Shown: positions 48,159 to 59,971 of the stretch, piece by piece
Layout: each line of letters opens with the position of its first letter
How positions within the stretch are numbered: the first letter of the stretch is position 1
Source: Sclerotinia nivalis
Taxonomy: Eukaryota; Ascomycota; Leotiomycetes; Helotiales; Sclerotiniaceae
DNA: 64,000 nucleotides
Assembly (NCBI GenBank): GCA_029531795.1
Contig: JAPEIS010000006.1
Coordinates: forward strand, 1,116,001-1,180,000
Direction of reading: 5' to 3'
Program-made: the position numbers and the translations under genes
The notes under the pieces: model-generated
Database searches by the model: none
What the model saw: only the letters and a program-made list of their open reading frames with translations
Told to the model about the DNA's origin: nothing

Positions 48159-50300
48159 TTAGTTTCCTGGAGGAGGAGGCGGCGGAGGTTGGTGAGTTGG
48201 CGGAGGTGGGGGTTGGTGAGTCGGAGGTGGGGGTGGTTGGCTATCCAGAGGCGGTGGAGGAGGCAGTGAAGAGTTGCCATATTGTTGAAGAAGAGCATTG
48301 ATATTGAGACCCGGAGGTGCTCCCATTGGCAGTTGTTGAGTAGGATAGCTACCATACCCAGGGGCAAAAGCATTTTGAGCCGGATAGGCAGATGGACCGG
48401 TTGGGATAGACGATGGTTGTGATTGCTTTGCCCAGGGAGCGGATGGTGGTGCAGCATTGTATCCATTTTGATAGCCTCCTCTGTCTCTATCATCACCTCC
48501 TCGTCTAGCCCAAGGAGCAGGGCCAGAATCACGAGCATCACGGCCATCACGGGAATCACGAGTATCGCGAGCATCATTCCCTCTTTGCCATGGGGCAGGA
48601 GCATTCGATGGGCCTCGTTGCCATGGTTTGACGTCTTCTTGATCTTTTGGAGGACCTTGATCATAACCTGAGGGGCCAGACTCGATACGCTGAGGAGCAT
48701 CTGTAGTAACCGGAGCACCACCCGAGAGCTCTTGCATAAGTTGCTAGATAACTTGTTAGTACTAATTGAAAATTGGGGATAGAAATTATGGATTACCTCA
48801 TATTCACGATCAACAGCATCGCCAGAACCAATGCGGCCTTGACCTGGAACAGCATTTGCACCTGGAGGACCATCGTTGCGCCAATTTGCACCACGAGGTC
48901 TATCCGGACAATCTCTAGCCATATGACCAGCATTGCCACAAACGCGACAAATAATGTTTGCAGTGAAGTTGCGTTGTTGTGGGCAATCGTATTTTCTGTG
49001 GCCGATTTCACCACAGTTCTGACAAGCTTGATTCTCATCATCACGAAGCGTACCGTTAAGAGCAGCGAGTTCACGAAGTTGGTTACGCTTGAGCTCATTT
49101 TGACCTTCAGGGATAGAAGCGGCCTGTAGTGTGTTAGTATGTGATAATAAAAAGTGAAGTGTGGAGAGTTACTGTTTCAATGATGTTGTGAATCAACTTT
49201 TTCGCCTTCTCCACCTTTTCCTCTGTATCTGCCATGATCAAACAATGAAGATCCTCCTCCTGGTTGCTAGTATGAGCTGCATCGGATCGACCTTTTCCTT
49301 CCTTGACGGATCCTTTTCCACGGATAGCAATTTTAGCTTGAGATTCTGTCTCCATTTTCTTTAATGTATTGCCACGAGGACCGATAAGTAAACCAACTTT
49401 AGTAGAGCGCAAGCTAAGTGTTAGTATAGGATCAAAAGCTTTGAGCAAAATGGTAGTGAGTACGACAGGTTAGTGATGACGGTGCTCTGCATTTGTCTCC
49501 CAAATGCTGCATCCAATGTCACACGAGAAATGAAAACGGATAAGGGAGGGAGTATAAGGTTAGAAAGGTTAGAGGGTTAGCAATCATACTGAAGTTAATT
49601 TCTGGGTAGTCATTGACTGGCACATAGACTTTCTCTTGAGTCTTAGTGGGACGGCGATAGTCTTGTGGTGGATGATAGTTAGGAATGACTTTCATAGCCT
49701 TATCAATCAACTTGTGTCTCTCATCTTCGAGCCTCTTTCTGTATCTGTATTCTCGGGTATTGACACGGCGACCGAAGTTATCGTATTGGGGAGCAGGAGA
49801 AGGTGATCTGAGAGATTTAATTAGCTATAGTTAGGCATTCATGGAAAGGACCTTGCTCACCTGTCGCCATCCGCTGGAACAACATCATCGATTCTCAATT
49901 TTTGAGTAATTTCGTCGATCCGGAAATGTAAGGTGTAAGCTTCGAGTTGTTCGCTTGTCATGTTCGCCATGATTGCAGTTGGAAGTCCCATAAGACCTGC
50001 AGCCTTATTCTCGGTAGCATCACCCCAACGATTTCTCTTCTTGCGACGTCGAGATCCGTCGCCTCCAGTTTCTTCGGCTGAAAAATGTTAAGACTAATTG
50101 AGCGCAATGATAGGTAGAGTAAACTTACTTTTCACGGTAGGACTTCGTCCACGCTTGATACCCGAATCATGGTGATTGTCGGAAGATCGAGCCGGGCTGT
50201 AGCTTTCCTCTTGAGTAGCGCCGCCATCGCCAGGAAAGCGTCGTCGGTTTCCCAAGGGAATATTGTTCGACCCTGTACTTCCTTGTTGTCTCCACGCCAT
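48159..50300 (-). CDS. bbp: branchpoint-binding protein (BBP/SF1/Msl5)
   Basis: Six exons (50129-50300, 49861-50077, 49590-49807, 49173-49396, 48797-49123, 48159-48743) sum in frame to 580 residues. Order of parts: a disordered start. Then [19 protein letters not shown], the SF1 segment with the RWG motif that binds the U2AF large subunit. Then the helix-hairpin ([18 protein letters not shown]). Then the KH/Qua2 RNA-binding domain across exons 3-4, with the GPRGNTLK loop and [10 protein letters not shown]. Two CCHC zinc knuckles follow: [14 protein letters not shown] and [14 protein letters not shown]. The C-terminus is Pro-rich with RD/DR repeats and ends in PPPPP-THQ repeats. The protein recognises the intron branch point in the first spliceosomal complex, in the nucleus. 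It shares a 551-bp upstream region with the divergent GST gene. Confidence 0.95.
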
Positions 50301-50851
50301 GATGAATGTATTGAATATCGATAATTGTTGTTTTCGATATTGAAGTAGGATGTATGAAAGATTGGCACAAAGATTGTATTGTCTGGAATCTACCGAGTTG
50401 AATAAAGCTCAACATTAGCCGGCCGAGCTAGGATCAATCATGGTTAGTGTATTACACACGTGATGCTTAATCTTTCACAACAACGATGTGTTGAAAATTG
50501 TCCTTCTCTTCTCTCCTTTAACGTTGATGACAAAGGACAGCAGAAAGATTTTACCATCACCAAAGTCTTTGGCTGCTTGTCGAATAATCATGTGTTGTTC
50601 GAATGCTACCACACTAAGCATTTTCCGTGAGGCCACCTTCCAAGAACTGTGGTTTTCAAGTTTTGGCTTGGTAAGATAAATGGAACATGAGTATTTATTT
50701 AGATCACATCATCATGAGGTGGGGTAAACCGTAATGGAAGTTACATTACAAATCACAGGTTTAAAACTTCTTCTCCCTCCCGAGTTCCCATTGCAAAGTC
50801 CAATTCATGAACAATCGTCTCATACAGTTAAATTCTCATATCACATCCAAA
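50301..50851. promoter_or_regulatory. shared divergent upstream region of bbp and the GST gene
   Basis: A 551-bp spacer between two divergent start codons must hold both promoters. CT-rich stretches lie near 50504-50520 and 50768-50782. No individual sites can be named with confidence. Confidence 0.5.
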
Positions 50852-51806
50852 ATGGCTTCCAAATCAGATATTCACCTCTACACTACCCAAACTCCTAACG
50901 GGATCAAGATATCCATTACCCTGGAAGAACTTGGACTTTCATATGAGGTGCACAAGATTGATATATCCAAGAACACTCAGAAAGAGCCATGGTTCCTCGA
51001 GATCAACCCTAATGGACGCATTCCCGCTTTGACAGATACCTTCACGGATGGGAAGCAGATTAATTTATTCGAAAGTGGTAGCATCCAACAGTACCTTGTC
51101 GACAGATATGACACAGAGCATAAGATCTCATATCCTAAAGGGACAAGAGAGTACTATGAAGTCAACAACTGGGTAGGTCATTCGTTGTTCCTGGATCCAA
51201 ATCAAAACGAACTAACATGATAGCTAGCTCTTCTTCCTTAACGCTGGAGTGGGTCCTATGCAAGGCCAAGCCAATCACTTCACCAAATATGCTCCTGAGA
51301 AGATTGAGTATGGTATCAATCGCTACGTGAATGAGACCAGGCGTTTGTATTCCGTCCTCAATACTCATCTCGAAAAGTCAACCTCTGGTTATTGTAAGTA
51401 TAATCTTCCCATGATTCTTGTTTCTGAACCAACGCACCTATGGCATCTTTTATAACTCGTTGCCCAATTCAGTTCGAAGTGTTCCCATTTCCATCGTTCG
51501 TGGGACGGCTACTGACAAAACATCTTAGTGGTTGGTGACAGATGTACAATCGCTGACATTGCTCACTGGGGATGGGTAACTTCAGCGTTTTACAGTGGAG
51601 TTGACATTGATGAATTCCCGGCTTTGAAGGCATGGGATGAGAGAATGGAGAAGAGACCCGCAGTAGAGAAAGGACGCCACGTACCAGACCCACACAGTAT
51701 TGGAGCACTGAAGAAAGATCCTGATCGTGAGGCGAAAATGAAGGTTGCAGCTGAAAAGGCCAGAGAATGGGTACAAGCTGGTATGAAGGCCGATGCCAAG
51801 AAGTAA
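50852..51806 (+). CDS. glutathione S-transferase, Ure2-like class
   Basis: Three exons, 50852-51172, 51228-51393 and 51529-51806, fit in phase and give 254 residues. The thioredoxin-like half opens [20 protein letters not shown], with TPNG at the place typical of fungal Ure2-like (GTT/nu-type) GSTs. It continues [15 protein letters not shown] (cis-Pro) and [15 protein letters not shown], whose Glu-Ser contacts the gamma-glutamyl end of glutathione. The helical half includes [12 protein letters not shown] and the N-capping motif [11 protein letters not shown], then a Lys/Ala-rich end. It should conjugate or reduce with glutathione in the cytosol. An ATG at 50807 would add 15 residues; [10 protein letters not shown] is the more usual start. 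The end lies 98 bp from the convergent SprT-like gene. Confidence 0.92.
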
Positions 51807-51904
51807 TGCGTCTGAAAAAGTCGTGTATAGCAAGAATTGAATTCAGTAAACTCGCCCTATTTCTCAATCCATCTCGACGGGCCGTTCAGATATATTATCA
51901 AGAT

Positions 51905-52951
51905 CTATTGAGTGATTTGTGCGTCCCCCTGTTTAATTGTACTGATATGAATAGACCCAAGATTTAAATCTTCCATAAGATAGATTGCGATCTGATCACG
52001 CATGTCTAAGCCACTAGCCTGTATCTCTATAGCCAGACACGCCCGTCTTTCCAGGTCCAACTCCAGATCCAATTTCGATTTCACAAAGCGTTCAATGTTG
52101 TCGGCGATTTTATGCCATGGCAAGCCATGTCCAGTATGTCCGATAGTTCTTGGTATATCGTGGGAGCACTTAGAACACAAGCAGGTGTAAATGTTCAAAA
52201 AGGCATGGATCATCTCATGCAGCAAAGTCTCCAGATAGCTTCGCAAACGTTCTTGTCTGTTGGCGATATCCGGTCGCCGCCATATCTCGATAATGGCTTT
52301 GATCTCTCCTCTCATGCAAGCGAGTGTAGGCATGTCAACCTTGCTCATTTCATCGTGATTGACAGTGTCATCATTGATATCGAGATAGATGCCATCCTCT
52401 TCAAAGTCACTAGACTCTTGTTCTCCTGCATCACATGATTCATATCCCTCTTGGCATTCTCCTCCACATACATGCTGCCGCATATCCTGGGTCCATCCTC
52501 TTATCCGCCGGAAATTATCTCTCCATCGGACTTCACATCGATCATGTGCGAGGGCTCCAGAGAAGAACATATCGTTGAATATTTCATGATATAGAGTCAC
52601 AATTTCCTCAATACCATGCTTCTCAGTCTGACTGTTGAGGTCAGACAATAAATTAGTCTTCCAGGTTTTTATAACTTCGTTGACCCTCGCGTTCATTTCC
52701 GGCTTCCGCAAATCTCCAACGATCACCTCTACTACTTCCGCATAGGTATGACTTAATGCAAGCCATCTTCCAGTTGCTGGATCTCTATTTTCCGGCCGAA
52801 GGATCCAACAATAATCTCCACTATGATTAATTGCCATATCTAATGTATTCTGTAGTTTCGTCTTCGCCAGTATTGTTCTTGCAGTAATATCTTGATAGAC
52901 ATATTGAAGAGGTTGAAAAATTGGTTTTATGTGGATGAGGATGCTGTTCAT
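51905..52951 (-). CDS. SprT-like zinc metalloprotease-domain protein
   Basis: A single exon of 348 residues. Residues about 115-285 form a SprT-like domain: TLYHEIFNDMFFSGAL at its start, then the catalytic H245-E246-M-I-H249 (LLHEMIHAFLN), then HGLPWHKI supplying the third zinc ligand at about 280. Between the first strand and the active site lies an insertion of about 70 residues, including CGGECQEGYESC and an acidic run (EQESSDFEEDG). The insertion may hold extra Cys ligands. SprT-like proteins such as Spartan/Wss1 digest DNA-protein crosslinks, but many fungal relatives have no studied role. The active-site Glu is kept, so activity is plausible. It is tail-to-tail with the GST gene. Confidence 0.85.
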   Translation of the reverse strand: MNSILIHIKPIFQPLQYVYQDITARTILAKTKLQNTLDMAINHSGDYCWILRPENRDPATGRWLALSHTYAEVVEVIVGDLRKPEMNARVNEVIKTWKTNLLSDLNSQTEKHGIEEIVTLYHEIFNDMFFSGALAHDRCEVRWRDNFRRIRGWTQDMRQHVCGGECQEGYESCDAGEQESSDFEEDGIYLDINDDTVNHDEMSKVDMPTLACMRGEIKAIIEIWRRPDIANRQERLRSYLETLLHEMIHAFLNIYTCLCSKCSHDIPRTIGHTGHGLPWHKIADNIERFVKSKLDLELDLERRACLAIEIQASGLDMRDQIAIYLMEDLNLGSIHISTIKQGDAQITQ

Positions 52952-55773
52952 AAAAAAATAATCATCATTGCATTCAGATCTACTTGAACCTTCCGATATA
53001 TTCTATTCGCTACTTCCACTTCGATCCAGAAATCGATTGTCTTTGAAAGACTTTTAAAAGACCGTCGAAACATTAACATGCTTCAACTTATGCACAACCA
53101 TGATTGAGCGAAACAGGAAGATAAAAACACGTCCCGTGCCTTGAAATGATATTCACCTCGACTCAGCCCACAATATGTGGTTCAGCCTCGGCCAAATCAC
53201 ACTCGCAACTCACAACTGTGAGGATGGTTTGATTCAGATGATGGTTCAATTGACGCCACATCCGTCATTCGCAGCTTTCATATGTTATGTTCTGCAATGT
53301 TCCGTCCAGGTAGATAGCTACTCCATGCAAGTTCCCGAGGTACTGTGCGCTTTGAAGAAGGATTCAAAGGGGTCAAGTCAATGTTAGTGCTATCCCAATC
53401 ACTCTGCGACACATGAATTGATCATTTTCATCAGTACCTTGTTATTCAAAGAGCCACATAATTTGCTGGTGACAAAACTGCTTCCTTGTAGGAAGCTCTT
53501 GCTATCAATCACTCGCAATAATGATTCCAAGTAGAAATATGTTCTCGCTTGGCATACTCTGGTTTAGGGATAGAAGATTAAGAGTACACAAGAACAAATA
53601 GTCATTACTTCGTCAATACTACTACACAATGCTTTGATAACAGTATACGTTTTAACGGGTGCTATTTTCAGCAATAATATCGACACAAAAAGAATACGCT
53701 TGTTTAAATCCACCATCAGAGTGAGATCATTCCCTCAAACATTCTCACGGAAGGTCATAGAAAGAATGTCTGAGCTAAAAAGGTAAATTGTAACCCCGTT
53801 GAAGCTAGCCTTCTTTTTATCAAATCCCCTCCTTTCCGCGGCCTTCAATAAATCATACTGGGAAATTATCTATTGGCTTCCCCATTGGCCGGCGTATCCA
53901 CTACCCTTTCCAGATCGTCCCCGAAGGAATTGACTTCAATCGAAGCACAAAAGTCTTGAAAGACCATATCAATTTACACATGCATTCCGGGATGGAATAA
54001 AGCATCCCATGGTTCGTACAAATTAAGCTCCCGTGTTTGTTCTCGAATCTGAGAGAACAAATTCTCCTCGAGCAAACTTGCCTTGCTCTGCCGAGCATTA
54101 TCGATGCAGAGGATCAAATCCTCTTCATTATGTTCAATCTTATGTGTGTAACCGGTTTGTCCGCGAGCGAGTTCTGTCTAAGTCGATGTTCTGCCATGGT
54201 GAGATTTGTATCGTGCATCCGAACTTTTCCAGCGTTGATACTGGTGGGGTGGCGGGCCGGATTATCAAAGAATGTCATTGCTGCGGTTGATGGTTCTAGG
54301 ATACAATGGAAGCGGCGCCCTTGACACAATTGTACTCCTCTTGTGTCGGTGATACTTGGTCACCGACCGCAGCATTCCATTGCCGCCAAGGAGGCTCTCG
54401 ATAGGCGTGTCATTGATGTCCTTCCATTGCTGCGATGGCCAGAATGTGAGTTATTGAATGATGGAGGAGCTTCCAAATGCATTTGTGACCGGGAAGGACG
54501 GCCAACGCAGATAGTACGACCATCGATTCTATATCCACATTAGCTTGATATCAAGAGTATGCATATTGGGACAATCATACTCAACGCTATTCATCTCTTG
54601 AATAGCCTTCTCGGCATAGGCACATGGGCATTTAAAAAAGCCTATGTGTGTAATCGGTTTGACCAATTTTCTCTTCTTCTTCCACTGAAAATTTCGAGCT
54701 GCTTCCGGCGTGGTATCTTGGAGGAAAATACCATTGACCACTGTAAGACACTCGAAAGGTTTAAGACAACAAATCATACAATTGTCAAGTCTGATTGTGC
54801 TGGCTCACAACTCATTATTTGCGTTTGAGGATGGTAAACTCCTTGTTGTATTGAAATGGACAGCACTATAATGCCTCATACTGCTGATCTGTTCCTTGAG
54901 AAATCTGGAGCTTTTGCGTCGCATGTGTTTGAGTTGCCAAATAAAGAGAGCCAATACTATAGATGTGTAAGAAAGTGTAAAAGATATTTGACCAAGACAA
55001 AATGTATCTCAAGAATAAAAGCCAAAGGACTTACAAGATGAATTTGGGCTTTGATTTATTTGAAAGTTGGATGGGTTTGAACAGATAAGTTGTGTAAGAA
55101 TTCCAGTCCTTATGGAGTTTCTGTGTGCTTATCCGAGATCTCCTCGATCCTGTTGTTCATCCAGAGAAAGCCTGATACAACAATTAAAAATCATAAACAT
55201 GTAAAAAAAAAAATTGAGATGTTGTTCTGCACCATTTTTGATTGAGGTTTTAATTTTGAAAGAAAATACGAAGGTCAGAAAAAGTTGTTGTGGATTCTAG
55301 GAAATCCCAGATTTTCAATCCCTCTAAAATACCGACTTCCAGTGATTTCAAAGCATAAGCGAACCCTAATCTCTATTTTGATTGCTTGGTTGCCATCTTA
55401 CGGATACCTTAGCATCGATCCGACCCTTCTCCTTTTCTTCTCCATTACAACCACAAAATCATGAGCGAGATACCTTACAACATGTCTAATGCTTCAGGCT
55501 TTTCTCAATATTAGCACCTCGCTGCCACTCTGGTTCTCCAACTGGTCTAAAGCGGTCGAAACTAGATTTTGCAAGCTGCTTTCCTCTCCTCGCCATCAAG
55601 CTTCTCTCCCCAATGTCAGTAAAGATCCAATGTAAGTAGTTACTCATATCATACTCTGCCGTCACACTATTAGAAATCGATCTTGAACCAAGTTCCCGAT
55701 GACTAAATGACTCCCCATTGAATAGTTCAATCAACTTCTTCCCTTAGAAAAAAATCTCTAAATCTTTCCAGCA
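52952..55773. other. gene-poor spacer
   Basis: Nearly 3 kb with only short frames, including the interrupted reverse-strand frames listed separately and a possible upstream exon of the next gene near 55480-55632 (ending at a GTAAGT donor). Confidence 0.4.
53901..54777 (-). pseudogene. unrecognised interrupted reverse-strand frames
   Basis: Reverse-strand frames at 54529-54777 and, in another phase, 54114-54329 plus 53901-54098 may be parts of one decayed gene. The last two are continuous except for one TGA at 54114-54116, where CGA would restore Arg by a single C-to-T. Both sides share a KPxTHI motif. No family recognised; chance frames remain possible. Confidence 0.25.
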
Positions 55774-56749
55774 ATGGGCCAAGTTTTGCGCGAAGACGCG
55801 GTTGCGCAGGATAAACTCTGTGGAGATAAGTTAACTCGACAACTTGTCGAAGCAAACACTGGCCGCCAAATTCCTAAACCAGCTCCAGTTTCCTCAGCCC
55901 AACCAGTTAATCTGTACCATGTATCACATGGAAAGAACAATTCTACTCAGCCAAGTCACAGAACCAACCACAACCAGCAGCAGATTGTGATACCAGTAAG
56001 TATTCTTCCTCCCTTCTGTTCACTTGAATATCCTTCTTACCTCTTTCAACTATAGCACCAGAAGGCTAGACCGGCTATTCGCCCTTCAAGAGTCCACCTC
56101 TTCACGAGGTTCAGCCGGAGAGTCGAAGCAATGCCTTTATCCCACCACTTTCCAGCAACTGGGCCAGTTAATCAAACCAGCCGGTCCCAGATGCTTCCAA
56201 AGATCACGCAAAGAGAAAGCTATCATCCGCAGACCATGAGCCGTCTCGCCTCTCGTCTTTCGATGAGGTTGCCACAAAGACGCAACAAAACTACAGCTCT
56301 CCTAGAGAAGACCACCAAAGCAAGAAAGAAAAAGAACCCTCAACCATTGTACGTCAACGTCGCATGAATGACATGGCTCCTCACTTTCCTGAGCCCACGA
56401 TCCAGGTCTTACCCATATGCTTAGAAGCACAAGATGTCAAAAATGGCCTCACATCCTATATTCTCGACACGCAACCAAAAGTTCGACCATGGAAAACCAT
56501 AAAGTCCAAAGAACGATCCATGAATGGTGATGAGATCTTTCCAGCAAGGAGTAACAAAAAAAAACTGGCTTCAGGTAAGAATACTTTTCTTCACTTCATC
56601 ATCACTATCTCCCTGCCATTCTTTCCCGTTCCATATTCATCCAAGAACCATGCTTAAATCTTACTTCCCTTTGGTCAGTGAAAAATCTGACAAAATCTAG
56701 CAGTAGGACCCTACTTCCTTTGGTACATTTTATTACGGAGACGATCTAG
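55774..56749 (+). pseudogene. Lys/Ser-rich hypothetical gene interrupted by one TAA
   Basis: The coherent reading is exon 55774-55996 (MGQVLREDAVAQDKLCGDKL..., ending QQQIVIP), then exon 56070-56575, then a last exon from about 56678 to the stop at 56747-56749. Joined in phase, exon 2 reads TGYSPFKSPPLHEVQPESRS, later KDHAKRKLSSADHEPSRLSS, and ends KKKLAS|V. It has one internal stop, TAA at 56169-56171, between SSNWAS and SNQPVPDAS, where CAA (Gln) would need only one C-to-T. A different acceptor at 56055 avoids the stop but gives a product with poor composition and another end at 56367. The protein is hydrophilic, basic and probably disordered; no domain is recognised. A 5' exon ending at about 55631 may exist. 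Confidence 0.45.
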
Positions 56750-57496
56750 CTGAGATTTTTACTGTCCGGTGCCGGCGCCTCCTCGAATACAGAAGCTGGA
56801 AGGGAAAGAAAAGATCAAGAAAAAAGACCAAGAAATCGAGTCCGTCCAGGAAACCCACACTTACAAAAAAAGCCCTCACGAGGACCCCAGATTATTTGTC
56901 CTGCGCGCGAGTATCGGTCGTCTGAAGATGAAAGTGACAGCAGCTGCCAGCTCATTACAACAAAGTAGGAGGGCGAAGACTCAACACCTGTACGTGGTGC
57001 CCTCTACGAACCTCCAGCTCTCTATTGAGAGTCTGCAGAGCTAAGATTGAGTCATTTGATGGAATTGGATACATTGGAAGAGAGAGAAAGGGTTTCCCGA
57101 TTACGATATTCACGATGGAGGGGTTATTACGATTTTACAGTATCAATATTTTCGAAAGGATGAACGAATATCAACCCAAAATACGGACGATGGCTACAAA
57201 AGCCCTGGTTAGATTCAACATCTGTTATCGATTATTACCTCAATACGAGGTATGATATATCTAGTAAGTCCTTTCTATTCCAGAAGGATCTTTTCGATAC
57301 GGAATTTGTTATTGTTTTATTCACATTTTATACCTTTTTTCGACAATCGATTATCGAAAACGTATTCATTTTAATATTACGATTATTACGAAACAGAGAA
57401 TACTATCATTTATCAACTAATATTATACTCTAGGCATCGATACAATATTACATCTTTTTTTCGATTTTACGAAAATATTTTTTGTATGTGTGTGGG

Positions 57497-57510
57497 TAGG
57501 GTTAGGGTTA
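57497..57510 (+). repeat. short telomere-like TAGGGT array
   Basis: Two and a half units of TTAGGG in direct order inside repeat copy A; copy B lacks an obvious equivalent. Confidence 0.6.
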
Positions 57511-58030
57511 CGTTTTATTATCATTACATTCAAACGATCGATATTCCATTCGGTGGTTTCGATTATTTACATTCAAACAAAACTGGAGATCATTACATTT
57601 AGGAAGGCATGCAAAGGAGCTAATGAATAAGTTCGAGTTGAGGAGAGTGATGTCTTCTAGTTGTTTTTCACTAATATGAGGATCCTTTTGTTGTGCTAGA
57701 GGTAATCTTGATGGAGATGATTCTTGATCTTTGTGGGAAGTGGATGTCGGAATAGTAGATTGGGTCGAAGAAGAAGATTATATCAGTGGGATGTTTTAAT
57801 TAGTAAGGGGTAGAGGGAGAGCGAGGAAGGAAAGGTTTTAAAGGATGAAGATATCGGGCTTTGTTCTTCAGTATTAGTTTTCATTTGTCTTCAATCAATA
57901 TTTCAAGGGTTGAAAAGAAACCCAAACTATACAAATTGTATGTTAGCTAGTATACAACTCCCTATAGCATCAACTAGGAGCTCATAGAGCCCCTAGCCGT
58001 CCTAGATAGTCTTAGACTCAGTGTGGACGT

Positions 58031-58057
58031 TAAATCAATCAATCAATCAATCAATCA
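58031..58057 (+). repeat. (AATC)n tetranucleotide run
   Basis: Six AATC units at the 3' end of repeat copy A. Copy B ends with a shorter, interrupted version at 61150-61177. Confidence 0.85.
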
Positions 58058-59710
58058 TTACAACAAAGTATCTATACTGTCCCTATATTCTTCCTGGCGA
58101 TGCCACATTTGTATTATCCCGTGCTGTCACAGAGATTGCATTTATTTCTAGGAGGACTCAAATATCAAATATTTACCGTCTTTTATCATCTATACGTCGT
58201 TCGATATCTTGTGACAAATAGAACATTGAGCTCATTTACCATTACGCTTCTTAGCAACTCATGACAACGAAATGGGGTAGAAATATCAATGTCCATGCGG
58301 TCCGACTAGTGAGAAAGAATAATTTGGTAAGATTACAATATTGACGAGTAGAAGGGTTCATGCTTGGGCAGTGTATCCAATAGTTCGGATTAGCAGATTC
58401 GATGTGAGACTTTTTGTTATTCGAAAAGTTTATAAAAAGCTGTGAAAATGGTTTAGATATCTAACTAGAATCAATAATTCAAATAATTCGATGTTCAAAA
58501 TCATATCCATGTTCAAAAGTTCTAATAGCTGTACTGTATTTCGGACTATTGGACAGGTATTGCTTTCCTTAAAATAAATTGGCACTGGCCTAGAATCTCA
58601 ACAATCTCAACAAGGCAAGGAAACCAACCGCGCCTTCTTCAACACTGCTCACCGTCACTTATTCCTTAACATCCTTCCTTATACGCAAGTCTGAACTTAT
58701 CAAGTTGTTGGTATCGGGAGCACTAAACATTACAAAATAAAGCATCCAGGACATAGACTCGACTCCCAGCCAGTGTACTATAGCGCAATTAAACTTGCGC
58801 TCTGATCCGAAAAACATATACCTCAATTAGTTTTGTTGGTTACCTAGTGGATTTCTGGCCTCGTTTGGGGTGGGAAAGGGATGGTTGGTGGCGAGGCATG
58901 TATTACGACTCAAGTTCTCACAACCGGCGATCGTTACCAAATTTTGGAGAAGATAGTTTGAACATTACAGGACCTACCGATCACCATTGGAATTATTTTT
59001 AGTAGGTAAATTCTAGGATATTTTGTTTAATGCATCTTCATAAGTTGGTGGTGTTGATATCTTTCAACTAAATTCATAAAATAGCGGATAGATTTGGGGG
59101 CTATTTATGAATAAATTTTTGAAGAACTTGTTCCTTATAACACTGAAGTGTGAACGGCCATAGAGACGATCAGGGCCTCAATTGCTCGAACGGGGAGTGA
59201 ATGATGCAATCGAAGAGCTCTTGGTTTGAGGGGATTGACTAATGGTTATCCTGGCCTCGAATAAGGCTTCCTCGAGAAGTCTTTCAAAAAGATTTTGCAG
59301 GCCAGGCCCTTTAGACCCAACACTTCACCTGATATGTTGTGTAAATCATCTTTACGTAGATGTTAGGGCATTTAATAGGTCCCGCTTGGGCTATCGCGAA
59401 CAGTGTTCCCGCTTTCATAGACCGGATTATCAAGAGGGCTATATTGAATACCCTTTGATGACCAACAGGATCTAGATGAAGGCCAAACTTCTCTCTTTCC
59501 TAGGTGAAAATAACCAACAAAATGAGGACTTGACCAAAGTCTAGAGCTAGTCGTAGTAGTATAAAGAGGGCTTTTCGTGCTTCTCATCGCCAATCTCATC
59601 CCATCTCATCTCATCCCAATCTTCAACAACAATCCTCCAAAATTCATACCACTAAACAAAAATCGTCATAAATTCCAACTACAAATTACTACATTCTCCC
59701 TTTTATCAAA
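58058..59710. other. intergenic between repeat copy A and the Ser-rich gene
   Basis: AT-rich, no gene recognised; the last 130 bp before 59711 contain (ATCTC)n-like units and A-rich leader DNA. Confidence 0.4.
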
Positions 59711-59971
59711 ATGGGCGGACGTGTTCCCGATATAGATGATGTCCCCGATCTCGTGACTGACCACGGTACAGACAGTTCAGATAGCGAGAAGAAGAAGAAG
59801 AAGGACAAGAAGGACAAGAAAGTCGAGAAGGCAGCGCCAAAGAAGACTACTAAGAAAAACCATAGCAATAGCCACAGCTCTAGCAGTGGTGATGGTAGCC
59901 GCAGTAATGGGAGCCGCAGTAATGGCAGCGGCAGTGGCAGCAGCAGCAGTAGCAGTAGCCAAAGAAGGTAG
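59711..59971 (+). CDS. small Lys/Ser-rich protein, 86 residues
   Basis: The ATG sits in a good context (TCAAAATGGG) after an A/C-rich leader typical of fungal 5' untranslated regions. The product has an acidic start (VPDIDDVPDLVTDHGTDSSD), a Lys run (EKKKKKDKKDKKVEKAAPKK), then Ser/Gly/Asn repeats (SRSNGSRSNGSGSG) and ends SSSQRR. The Ser/Gly part comes from a short GCAGTAATGG-like tandem repeat. It is probably a disordered nuclear or nucleolar-type protein; no family assigned. It lies between the two repeat copies. Confidence 0.5.
   Translation: MGGRVPDIDDVPDLVTDHGTDSSDSEKKKKKDKKDKKVEKAAPKKTTKKNHSNSHSSSSGDGSRSNGSRSNGSGSGSSSSSSSQRR

Larger units (their letters stand above)
56968..58057 (+). 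repeat. dispersed repeat, copy A
   Basis: About 1.09 kb that matches 60312-61177 in the same orientation over its whole length. The matching starts near AAGACTCAACACCTGTACG. It includes the block around AGTCATTTGATGGAATTGG and ends near CTAGATAGTCTTAGACTCAG followed by (AATC)n. Its open frames are short and not those of a known transposase or reverse transcriptase. The simple-sequence 3' end recalls a SINE or other non-LTR element, but that is only suggestive. A TTAGGG-like array lies inside (57497-57510). Confidence 0.7.
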
